A DNA stretch of 64,000 bases, from the NCBI RefSeq assembly GCF_037176765.1, contig NC_090022.1, positions 57,925,209-57,989,208 of the forward strand, written 5' to 3'. This document shows, piece after piece, positions 13,501 through 26,900 of the stretch. Under the pieces are notes generated by a model. It searched no databases and was not told the DNA's origin. It was given only the letters and a program-made list of their open reading frames with translations. Origin of the DNA: Anolis sagrei (taxonomy: Eukaryota > Chordata > Lepidosauria > Squamata > Anolidae). The number at the start of each line of letters is the position of its first letter. The stretch's first letter is position 1. The translations under genes were made by a program, and so were the position numbers.

Positions 13501-14895
13501 ATAATCCCATCTAAAACAGGCTGAATCCCTATTCCCTGATCTGCTTTTTGATTGATTGGAAGCACATTTTTCTCTGGAATAAGTTCAATTTGTTTGCTCC
13601 ATCAACTCCATTACTGCAGGATCTAATCACAATTGTTAGTCCCAACTAGAACACTCCATATAACAGTAAATCTGTAACAGGTCTACACTGGTTGGAACAA
13701 GTAAGTGGATTTAGATCCACACGCTAATCTATTAAAGCAGGGATGTCAAAACCTGTGACCCTCCAGGTGTTTAGGCCTCCAACTCCCAGAAGCCCTGACC
13801 AGATTGTACTTCAATGGAGACAAATTCTGGGACATGAAGTCCCAGGTTCAACAGCACTATATTAAAACATTCATTTATGAAATCATTATCCAGATGTAAT
13901 TTTCTGAAAATATTAATGGAGCTTTAGTCTTCATCAAGAGAAATACTTTACAGGTAATAATTTAAGTGAAAATTTTCTAGGCTTCCAGTTTGTATCATAG
14001 GTAAAAGAAAGACTACTTAAAAAAAGAGAGATCAGGTATGGTTCTTTAAAAAGGTCCTGTCTCTATGGGGTTGGAAAGGATGTCAGAGGTCATATATTAT
14101 AAACCCTTGTTGAACTGCAGGTTTCATAAAGCTAGATGCAACTGTTCAGTTCTCCCTAAATTCCCCCAACATTGTCAAACTGTTCATACTTCAAAGGCAA
14201 TTTTACTCTAGAATGTTTTAATGTATTTAATGTTGATTTTTAATTTTAATGTTAATGTTTTTAATTGTATACTGTGGTTAAGGCATTGAATTTTTTCCTA
14301 TCTATAAGCCACCTTGAGTCCCCTTCGGGGTAGAGAAAGGCGGGATATAAATATTGTAAATAAATAAATAAAATAAGTAAAATAAGCACATTATTGATAA
14401 CCTTGGCTATACTGAGCTGCTATACTATTTATGTAAAGGTTCATAGAGGGAGCCACAAGACTCCTTAAGCCCACCATGGAGAAAAGTGTATTTCAGCGAT
14501 CTGCTGATTAGAGATTGCAGGTGTCACCCTGAATTCTTGCTGGAATGCACCTGTTCAGTAGCATTAGATAAAGCTGAATAGGAGCAATTCAGCTTTGGCA
14601 TCATAATTGTTATGACACAATGCAAAGACACTACCTGATTAAAGTCTAAAGCAGAGGTCCTCAGGCTTTTTAAGCAGAGGGCCAGGTCATAGTCCCTCAA
14701 ACTGTTGGAGGGCTGGATTATAATTTGAAAAAAAACATGAATGAATTCTTATGCACACTGCACATATCTTATCTGTTGTGCAAAACCCACTTAAAAACAA
14801 TACAACCATTAAAATGAAGAACAGTTTTAACAAATATAAATTTATTAGTATTTCAATGGGAAGTGTGGGCATCCTTTTGGCTGATGAGATAGAAC

Positions 14896-14931
<36 letters not shown>

Positions 14932-17900
14932 GTGCTTTCAAGTCGTTACAGACTTAGGTTGGCCCTGAACAAGGGCAGGGTAAATGACCTTGGAGGGCCG
15001 CATCCGGCCCCCGGGCCTTAGTTTAAGGGCCCGTGGTCTAAAGCATGCTCACTTCTGTTTCATAGCAAGGCTCAGTTACAGCCTTTTCAATGTAGTAGCC
15101 CAGCAAAACTCTTGCCTGACATCTCCATTATGATCACTGAATCTCAGCACTGTTGCTCAAAAGATCTCACACATAAAACAGGAATTAAGAGCTCTCCTGA
15201 CCTACACCTCTTCTGGTTGTGAATGCTCACAAGAGAAAGGAAAGATCACTAATTCTTTTGTTCATAGGGATCACTTGAAATTGTCAGTCATAATGGGCTG
15301 AACCTGTATCTCAATTAACACCCAAGTGTTATTAACTATAATAAAGATATGCAAAATGTAACAGGAATCTGCAAATAGCAAACAGTAGTTCTCCTTGTGT
15401 TGCCATTCCCATACAAATTACAAAACCTGATACACTTGCACAACACTTGGACAGAGTATTAGCCAAATATCGCCTGTTCGTGCTTTGGTTTGGGGTTTCT
15501 TTCCCATCAACCTTCCTGCATTCCACTTCAAGACATGCCTCCGAGTTACTACAGCTTGGTGTCTAAAGAACACTACCGTCCACTATGTTTTAAATGTATC
15601 AACACATAATCTGTAAGGACAAATAATCTCGAATACATCATAAGAATGTTCTAAATTTGAATAAAATCATCTTTAAATGTATGAGCCAGAAGCAATATTG
15701 GGGGAGTAGTGGAGCAATTAGGTATCTGAAATGACTAACAGCCTATTTTCCCAATATGTATTACTCCAGAAGCCTAGATCATTTTCACTCACCTTTTTAA
15801 CTTAGGAAGAAAATCATCAGAGCACCATCACCACCTGGAGGCAGGGCTACCACCTATCTCTTGAGTTTCCAAGAGGAAATACCCAAGGTGCTGAGGCAAG
15901 CGAGCAACAGGAAAGGAAAACATACTTTTTAACAAACAAAAATTTATAAAGCCTCCACAGCAGGGTGAAAGATATCTGCTGCAAGAAATAGAACACCACA
16001 CAGAGCGCAAGCATCAAACATGTTCCCAACTGCAAAAGGCAGTTGAATCTGTTCTGTTACTTGAAGTTGGTTTTGAATCTGTTCTGTTACTTGAAGATTT
16101 AGCTAACACAGCCTCTTAATGGACTGTACTTTAAGCCAGAGCTTCCCTTTCTGGAATTTCATTAGCTCCCATCAATTTTAAACATTTAATGGCCACCCCG
16201 ATAGCCATGAACTCCAATTAGATTTCACCCTCAATCCGAAACCTGAAATGAGCCTCAAAACTTGGTCATACGCCCTAATTATAAACAACGTATTCTGGGC
16301 TCATCCATCATTAAAATGGGTGCAAGGAGTACAGGCAAATCAGATTTGTGAAAGAGGAGGCACAGGATGGAAGTGAGGACATTATCCTACAGCCTCCTCC
16401 TAATTCTTAATCATGGTTAAGGGAATGTATGTTGTCAGTCAATCTCATTCGCTCAGAGATGACTTTTTTATGAGTGCACAACTATAAATCCTTTGCTGCT
16501 GTTACTTTACCTGCCCCCTTGCCCTGATGTTTTCGCTTGACCAGGTTGATCCTCGCTTACTGGAGAAATGATGTCAAATTGTATTGGAGTGTCAGGTGCA
16601 ACAAGAGAGTCCAAGGAAAGTGCTGATAAAGATGCTGAATCTGATCCTATAGATCCAATACTGCTAGTACGCGTTGTGGGAGGACGGGTCTGCCTAAAAA
16701 AGAAATCCAATACATTTATTTTAGAAGACTAAAAAGAAATTTCTCCAGTTATATACATGTTTCCTATTGCTGGAATTGAAAAATGCGGAAATTCAGAAAT
16801 TGGAACTCAAAGTGACTAACAACATATTTAAAAAGGACAGTCAGAAATTCACACAAAACAAAAACTGAAAAGATTAAACAAAGCCATTAAATAAATCTTT
16901 AAAAACACAGTGGTTTAGCAGTATTCCAGCCTTTATATTTAATTTTATAATTTTCCTGGTTTTAGGCCTTCCAAGTCGCCCAGTTTTCTGTGTGCCCAGG
17001 AGGAAGTCTCTCATTTGGTATCAGCCACTGATTGAGGTTCTGGGTTTGAGCCTGCCACTTTTGGACTCTCGCTTGCTGAGGTGTTCCAACGAGTGTCTCT
17101 GTAGATCTTAGAAAACTATTTCTTGATTTAAGTCGTTGGCATGCTGGCTGATACCCAAACAGGGGATGGGCCAGAGATGTCACTGCCTTGGTCCTTTCAC
17201 TAATGGTTGCTACTTTCCAGTGGATGTCAGGTGGTGCAATACCAGCTAAACAGTGTAATTTCCAGTGGTGTATGGCACAGACACTCCATGATAATGTGGC
17301 ATGTCTCATTAAGAGCCACATACACTGTTTTAGCATGGTGAGCGGTGTTCCACACTGGGCATGCATACTCAGCAGCAGAGTAGCATAGCGCAAGGGCAGA
17401 TGTCTTAGAACATGTTAATTAAACAATATATGTTCCTTGCAACTTACGGTGTGGGCCTCATGCTTTCATGCCTCTGCTGGAAGGAAGGTGAGGGAGTGAC
17501 AGACTCCAAAGCTGACTGATTCACACGTGCAGCCATTTCCTGTTGTTGGAAACAAAACAAAAATGAATCAAAGTGTTTCCTTTCACTTACATTTAAATGG
17601 CAGCTTGAATATTAATAACTCTTGACACATATGGCACAACGGAAGCCATAAATCTGTATTTGTATTTATTTTGAAGCCAAAGGATTAACACATTCACATT
17701 ACCTCTGGGTTTTCACTTAGATATATCTGTTTGGAGATGTTGTTAATTGTACATATCCACTGAAAAAGAAAGCAAAGAAGTATAACTATAACACCTCGTA
17801 TTATTATTTTTTAATTTGCTATATTTGTATACTGCCCTTCTCAGCCCTTAGGCGACTCAGGGCGGTTCTGTCTCAAAATTTTCTACTTATATATTTTTCA

Positions 17901-20900
17901 CCCCAATTCTTTGTGCAACATGCTTCCTGTGTATTTGAAACAATTAAAAAAAAAAAGAAATTCAGAATGAGCCAAAAAGTGATAATCAGCTAAAAAAAAA
18001 TGTTCTTTTTTTGCCAAGAATATTTGATTACTACCAAATATCCTTAATATTTCTACCTGTGAATACTTATGTTCTTCAATAAATTGTTGATAATTCAATT
18101 GTGCATATACACAAAATTTAATAATTAGGTGAATGTTATAATCAAACTTTAAAGTATCTGAAAATATATGGCTGATGGACACCTATCAACATATTTTACT
18201 AGTTCTGCTGACATCAATGTAAAATCTCTATACATACCAGTATTATATCATGACAGATTAATCTAGCTCACTCTGCCAGTTGCTCTAAAGATGTATATCT
18301 GGGTGGTGCACAAATTCAGGGAAAAGCTAGTCAGAATTCAATAATCAGTTCGAATTAGATTGGTGCTCTGTGCTTTATTTCTGTAAAAGTTGTCAGTTGT
18401 CAATACACACAGTTCCTGTTGAATAGCAGCAAACTTTTGAGACAGAAGGAACAGCAAAAGCAGTATAATACAACTCTGGAGACCAGGGTTCAAAAATCGT
18501 TCAGCCATGGAAACCTTATGTGGCCTTGGGCAAGGCACACTCCCTCAGCCCCTGAGAAAGCCAAAGGCAACCACTCTCAACAAATCTTACCAAGAAAACC
18601 CCATGGCAGGTTCATTTTAGTGTTGCTTCAATTTGGAAATACCTTGAAAGCACGTAACAACATTTTTCCTGGGGAAGGGATCTGCAGCTTTCATAAGATT
18701 GTCAAAGGGATGGTGACCCACAAAAAAAGAGTAAGAACTGCTGCTAAAAGAGCTGAAAGCTTGTCTGCTACATTTGTAGCTAAACATCCATTGTGCTGTG
18801 CAGCTTACCTCTTCATAGTCCTTTTTGCTCTCCGCTTGCAAAATTGAAGATCTAGCAGAAAAAAGAAGTAAGAAAGTTAGCTCTACATCTTGAACGAAGA
18901 TACAGCCTTTGATCTGTTTGAATGTTACATTCCATTTTAGTTGGAATATTTATTTACTGAAAATAGAATTAATTTCCAAATGTATATTTGTAATTAAATT
19001 CCAAATGTATATACATACACATTTGGAATTAATGTCCAAACGTGTATGTATATATGGCCTTCCAAATGTGTTCATCAGTCTATCTATGGCCTGGAATATA
19101 CCAGCAATGACGTATACCTAGTTGTGTCCAGGAGCTAAGATCTGAAGGGAAACTACTCACTAATAACAACTGAGAAAGGGTTCAAAACCATGAAATATCT
19201 ATATAACACTTAGAAGAAGAAGAAAATACATATGTATTGTCGAAGGCTAAAATTACAACAGCAAAACAGCAGAGAGCAAACAATCTGGGACAGCGAATCA
19301 CCTTTCAACAAAAAATTGTCCCAGGCACTGCTAGGCCATCAAATGCTAATAAAGGTGGTCAGTTGAAACATTCACACCTAGCTCCAGCAGACAAGAGTCC
19401 TTTGTCCCACCCTGGTCATTCCACAGATATATAAACCCTTTTTCCTAGTTCCAACAAACCTCACTACCTCTGAGGTTGCTTGCCATAGATGCAAGCGAAA
19501 CATCAGGAGAGAATGCCTCTAGAACATGGCCATATAGCCCGAAAAAACCTACAACAAACTAAAAATGCATACTTTTTCCCATCAAAAGATGTTATTTGAA
19601 AGCAGTATCTCCGATCCTCGCAGTCCACAGCCATGACTGAACAGTTGTCTATGTCCATAACAAGCCCTCCAGCCACATCGCCTCTTGCCTGGCTCATCAG
19701 GTTTCCGCCCTGAGTGAAGTAAAACTGCCGGTCCCAACTGGAAGACACCAGCCCTGTTTTACTGAAATAAAGAAGTAGTAAGGTAAAGGTTTCCCCTTGA
19801 CATTCGGTCTAGTCATGTACGACTCTGGGGGGGGGGGGGGGTGCTCATCTCCATTTCTAGGCCAAAGAGCCAGCATTGTCAGTAGATGCCTTGAAGGTCA
19901 TACGGCCAGCATGACTGCATGGAGAGCCATTAAAGAAGTAGATTGGCTTAATATGGCCATCATTGAAACATCAGGCTGCCCCAAAATGTGGACTATTATA
20001 GGAAGTTTGATACAAATTATAATATATATCTAACTCTTGGCAGCAGGCTAAAACCTTTTTATTCAGACAGGTTTTTTTTTTTTTTTAAGGGAAGTTTTAA
20101 AGATCATGTCAGGGGATGCTATGGTTTATATATTTTTATGGATTTAATCTGAATTGTTTTTAATACTAATGATGTTTAATACTGTTTTAATATTTATATA
20201 ATTGTATATTTTAAATTGTATTGTAATGTTTTTAATGTCACCTGCTTTGAGTATTCTTATGGAGAGAAAAAGTGGGATATAAATAAACATAATAATAATA
20301 ATAATAATCTCTCCTCTCCCCCAGCCCCATATATAGGATGAATAAATGCATCCCAAAGGCCAAATATAAAGTAGTTACAGCAATCCAATGAATATATATA
20401 TATATTCTTGTACAGCATATAACCAGTTCTTACCTTCTTGCATTAAGATAACCAGCTTTTCGAGTAAGATTCCTTTGTGAAGGAAACTTTGTAGTATCAG
20501 GCTCAGGCAAGTAGAGTGGGTCACTGGCTATTTCCAAATCTTCTATAGTTTGTTGCATTATCTCTACTTCACGATCCATTTCCTTGCGAACCCTGAAGAA
20601 TGAAGATATTTTTTTTAAAAAAAAGTTAAATTATAAGAACTTTGAAATATTTATTTAAAATAGATTGAGGCATTGGTTCTAAGGGGGGGGGGGGGGAGAG
20701 TTCACTTACTCTTGCACACTTGTTCCAATATTTGTTAAAAATTCTTCCAGCTGTTCTGAAAGATTTTCTGAGCCCATTTTAAAGAAGCTTATCTTAAAAA
20801 AAAAAGATAATTCAGTCATAGAACAAATAATTTTCTTCACACAAATGTAATTCAATTTGGGATTTAGCTATAAGGCAGACACTAAATATTCTGTGCATAT

Positions 20901-23900
20901 TCAAGAAAGTAAGTCAATCCACACTATATGTACTTAAGTACATTTGGAATTGACAAAAGTGTTTACATTTGTCCTTTTTACAACAACCATAGAATTTAGA
21001 ATATGAAATTCTGTTAATTTTAAGAAGGGAGATACACTTCAGCTTAACTTGTGCTTGTATATGCCTATTTTTCGTTGAAAAGTTAAATAGCCTCAGTCCT
21101 CCTTTCTGATCTAGCTGTAGAGAGAGTTTTATGTACTGGTTTACAGGTATACAAATATATTAAATACTCAGAACATTGCCATTTGAAATTGCCAAACCAT
21201 TTTCTTTATTTCTTTTTAATCCCTTAGTCCTTAACTTGTAGAAACAAATGTTATATTGGTGCCAGTAAATTGAGTACACAGGCAAACAGTGCTGCCTATT
21301 GCCTATCAAAAGCACTTAAGAAAATTCTTGACTGACATGGCAAAATTCAAGATCTAACGAAGGGGCATTACAGTTGTCTCTGCAACAGAGTCACCCTGGT
21401 ATACCTAGTCACCCTAACAGCAAATACTGCATGATTTAAACAAAATAATTCACTCACATATATAGTTTCAAATTTCATTTCTGCAGATATTCACCTGAGC
21501 TTGCATGTAGCCTAATAAGGGTTCTAACATGGCAATTTTCTTCTTATACTGCAGAGTATTTAGAGCACAGAAATAATGCATCATAGTCTGATGTTGTTTC
21601 TTTCGGGACGTATAGACATCTTCCATAACTTCATATTTGACCTAAATAAAGTAAAACAGAATTTCTGATTCAAGACAGAACATTTTAACATGAAAAAGTA
21701 TGGATTATATAGCATTGATGAAATGTTTTATGATCCGAGAAGGATACAATATATACATTAAAAATTCTCTCTCTACTTCCACATTGGCCTTAATTATCGC
21801 AAATAGAGAGTACTTTTAAAATATCCTAAGACACCACAACACATGGGGAAACGGAATTTGTTTTCTGTACAATGCTACCCTAAGTATGTCCACCATTTAA
21901 GAATTACATACTCCTGTTACAGTCATTTTAGCTACTGAATTTAAAGTTTCAACCTTCTCATTTTCTCTCTTTTTTGACAGTCGACTGTATCTGTTGATGG
22001 CAGCATCATGGTCTGCAAAAGAAAGTTACACTGCATTCAAGTAGGAGTAACATACAAAATGCTCAAGATGAAATTAACTTTCACAGAAGTCATGTTTTGT
22101 TTTTATTAAAATTAAGTTGATATTATAAAATAAAATACCACAGAAATTAGGAAATGTAATTTTCTCTCCTCCATGTTCCCATTTGACTTGTTAGAAGTAC
22201 TTGAAATCAAAACTACTATGATGTTTCTGATATTTTAGTTCTTCCAGAAATATTTCCACCATTTGAGGAAAAACAAGTAAAGCTTCTTGACTTTAATAAT
22301 GCCTTCCCTTCAACACCTCCAAAAAATATCTGAGGATGATTGGAATTTTGATCCATCCTATTTGAAGGGAATTTGGTTTGTGGGGGCTATTTAATATACT
22401 TGTTTTATATCACACAATTGTCCAATCACATATCATAACATAAAGAGCATACCAACAAATTAACAATTAAGTCTTACCATTGCTTGAAATCTGGAAAACT
22501 TCTTTTAAAGTCAATATCTCTGAAATGAAAATGTCTCATATAAACAGGCAAATTATTGCAGCTCTTTCTAGAGTAATGTTAAAGTAAAACTACTGAACAA
22601 TGACTCGGTTCACCTAATTTGTCATCTTTAACAAACCAAGTGATAACAGGCTTTATAAAGTATCAAATTTTCCACTCAGATTAAAGAGTTCTCTCCAATG
22701 TTTGTGCAAGTGGGAGGTAATTTAACAAAGACAAGTTCCTTTCACAAAGTCAAGTTGCTTCAAGTGGTTAGGATGTCTCTTCATGTGAAAGAACTATGGC
22801 TCCAATCACTGTTCAAATTCTACCAAGTTGCCAAAGGACAAACAATTGCTCAAAGACATGCAAAAACTGTCCAAAAGAGAAGTTCACTGTCAAAGACAAC
22901 AGCACTGGCGGGAAAAACCTGGAGCCTGGCAGACAGGGACTTTAGCTGGCATGAACTATTTCATATTATAAAAATTGGGCCATTGCTGACAAGGGTCAAC
23001 CTCATGCTGCTCCCCTGAACAGAGAAACAAGGCTGTGTCCATTGACATATTGAATTGCCCACCAACAGGCAGTTCTCACACTTTTAAACCAATTCTTCAG
23101 AGGCCATAAATCCCTGAGCAGCAGCACAGGGAAAAAAAAATATAAAGATGTAAAAGGAGGAAAAAAACAGAGAAAGGTAGGGAAGGTATTAAATGTTAAA
23201 CAGTAGAGAAAGAATGAAAAAAAAAACCCATTATTTTAATGTTTCCAAAGGAAAGGAAAGACCTCTAGCCCACAGAAAAAAGGTCTTGCTCTTGCTCTCA
23301 CCTTGGCACTTCAAGCAGAATTTATGGTGGCCTCACCATGGAGCCTGCACTATGGGGATCCCAAAAACCCCATAGATGGCTGTATCATGGAATTCTGCAT
23401 TGATGCAGTACCTATACCTGCAATCCACAGACCAATCTTACTGTTCTGCCCAATTTGGAGATTCCCCACCACAACTGTCCTGTATGAGAGTGTCCACTGT
23501 TCCCATCCCTTAGCTCTCCAATCAGTGGGTCCCAACCTTTGGTCCTCCAGATGTTTTGGACTTCCGCTCCCACAATTCCTAACAGTTGGTAAGATGGCTG
23601 GGATTCCTGGGAGTTGAAGTCCAAAACACCTGGAGGACCAAGGGTTGGGAACCACTGCCTAGGCATATGAGGAGACTACAGGGGAGGCAGAGAAAAATAA
23701 AAAGTCATGCATGCTACCTTCTAATTGTGCGATCACTGACCACAACATTAGGACTGAAAAATCAATCTTACAATTAAAGTGATTAACACTCAGAAAAAGT
23801 AGCACATGCCAAATAAAATATGTATGAAGACTTCAATCTTAAAACTTTATATTGTTAACTGGCAAATATTATTATTGTTACAGTTTATTTTTAATTAACC

Positions 23901-26900
23901 CACAATTCTGACTCAAAATGTCTCCCATGGGTCAAGAACTACTCTCAAAAGCCATGTTCATTTTTTAAAATGGTCAGTGTTTTTATGTAGCACTTTCAAC
24001 TAAAAGCTCTAAATCCAATTGTTAGTTCCAACTTGAGCAGAACCAGTGAATCTGGATGTTTCTAAATCTTGATTAGACCAAAGGCATAGTATATATGAAC
24101 ATAAAGATAGGAAAGCTGATGTTAAATAAATTACTGTGCAGACACAGCAACTGGGTTGGCAGCTATTGTACCTTTTAGATCTCTTTCCTTGAACTGGGTT
24201 ACTGGAAACATCATAGCATCAGCTAGTTGAGTTGACAGCACTGCATGACAAGAACTGAGCTATGGAGAAAAAAGCCACACAAGTTTGTATGGAAATTCAT
24301 TGATTCTTCTTCCTTCACAATGGCCATATTCATACAAACAAGCCAAATATTCTAACACCTCAACTGCATTTTTTGCAAATAGAGTGCTCATCATCTGTTC
24401 CTATTCCTTTTTGATGAGATAATTAAGTTGCTCCCTTACTGGGAAATGTGGCTTATTGTCCTAAACAAGCCAGGATTTGTAACAAAACAATAAAATCGGT
24501 TTAAAGTTGTCATATTAATTTGGCTTTGGGATATAATAAACTGTGATCTTAGGTTTGCTTAGAGATGACCCCAAAGTTGGCTTTGCCTGCTGTGAACATT
24601 CTTTTTTGAGGAAAGTGCACAGCAGGCAAAGCCAACTGTAACAATGGTTACATGAACACTCCTTCTGCCAGTCCTAGGGACTATGGAGCTACAACCACCC
24701 TGTACTTTTGATCACTAGAGAGAGCAGAGGGCAGGCAAATATCTTCAAACATGAAATGCTGTAATTGAAAGAACATAATGTTTAGACTTTCCATCTTTCC
24801 ATTTTTCAGGACCAAAACCTTGACTTTTATCTATAACATTTAGTACAATGGGGCATCACTCCTAAATCAAGCATTCTGGTACAATTACAATATTAAGCAT
24901 AAATGACAAATATAAATATATTTCTAAATGAAATTAAATCAATGCAGGAAAACACATCCTGTGGATTTAAAAGCACAATATAACCTCTTTAAATTAAAGA
25001 AGCCAATTAAGGTTCAAACTTATTTATAGAAAAGGGACAAAAATTGAGTGCCACTAAAGTTTAAGGATAAAGCTCCAAAGAACTTTGACTGTTGTAAGCA
25101 ACTAATCTGGTTTTGAAATATAAAGGCAAATTATTATTTCAACTGATTATAATTACAAATAGTTAACTTAGTATCTAGAAGTAATAAACATATAACCATA
25201 CCTCATCTATCACTTTTGCAAATTGTTGCAGAGTAGAATTCATAACCTCATCATCTCCCCACAAAGGGAAACGCTGCCACACAAAAGGAGAAACAAAATA
25301 TATTTTTATTAGGCATTATAACGCATTAACATTTAATGCAAATTTAATGAAATGTACCAATATTTATTATATTAAAATACTAAAAAATATTGCCATCCTT
25401 AAAACTAAAAATACACTACCACAGTCCTGCTATATTATGAGAATTAAAACTCTTGGATGATTATGTGCCAGAAAAAAAGTATTTGTGATCCCTAACCCCT
25501 TAATCTGGCCAAATTAATTATTTTTAGTAGACTTATGTTCTCCACGCATGCTCTCAAATATCTAATTAAATCGTGCAAGTATAATTTCAGACTGATATAA
25601 ACCTGAAATTATTTGTTTTATTAGAGCAATCCCTATAATACTGACAAATTTACCATTCAGCTCTTGCACTTTCTTTAGTAATACAGGTGGATATGTAGAA
25701 ATGAAACAAAGAAACCTTTCTCTAGTATGGAATGCAAATACTAAATGTGCTTAATTTATTTTTGCCAAGCTACAATTTAAATATATATGAGCTGACACAC
25801 TGTAAGAAGTTGGGAAATGTGGTCAGGCGATTACTATTTTCTGTGCCTTACCTGCTTTTCATATTCTTTCAAAAGCTTTGAAGTCAAATGGGTAGCTGCA
25901 CTCAATTCATTCTAGTTGGGAAAGAAAAGTAAATTTATTTTATTTTTATCCCACATGTCTCTCTTGATATAGGCACTCAAGGGATATTTCTCCCTTATTT
26001 GCACTGATAACAGAAATTACACAGAAAGGCTATGAGGGCCAGCAAAGGCATAATGTTCAAATTATTTCAACATTATTGGTGCCGTGCTATGATTTTAATT
26101 TGTTTGTTTGGAATTTTGTCACAAAATAATTTGTTTCACACTTTATGAGTACCACTTGTGAACTTTTCTGAGTCAGAACCATATATAATCAAGATCAGAG
26201 AATGGTCTATCATTTGAAAGAGGACACAACATAATTCCTTCCAATAGCAAAATCTAAAATCAACTGGCTTGAAATCAAACACAGCAAACCAGAAGAAGAT
26301 TGATTATTTTCCAGGAGACCCCCAAAATAAATAGTCCTAAGGAAAAAAAAACATGTTTCAAAAAATCATGTACATAAATGAGTGGGCTTTTACATGGAGA
26401 AGAGAACACAATGTTTTGTGGCAGTTATACAAAATTAAAACACAACCATGAATTCTGAAAGTAACAACGGATCTTGCTTTGCAATTTCCTAGGATATGTG
26501 ATGCAGCAAGGTTAGAAAATACATGGATGGAAGGGAGTAGCAGCTGAAAACATAATGGGTTAAACATTCAAGGAGCATTACTGCTAGACGTTGAGGGTTA
26601 ATGAGAGAAAAATCTTTAGGAAAACAAGTGAGAAACAGGATAATTTCAGAGCCCTTACGAAGGAGTTTTTAAATGGGATGGTGAAAAAAAAAGAAATTTC
26701 CAATAATCCTCCTGATGTAAAGGGACTTGTGAGCACAGGTCTTTTCCACAGGTAGAGACAGACATTGAAGGTTTGCTTCTGGTTTTTCAAAAAGAAAACA
26801 TATATGCAATAATAATGTTTATTGAGATTCTGGTCCTGCTTCCAGGTTAAGAGTGCAAAAATTGTGAACTGAAACAAGGTGTTGCTTTAAACATGGGATG

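Noticed and set aside
22698-23018. 106-codon plus-strand frame in an APPL1 intron
   Set aside because: No similarity recognised; antisense to the gene and without splice signals.
24575-24637. miRNA gene
   Set aside because: Stem of 20 bp with a 23-base loop is shorter than usual precursors and there is no conservation evidence.
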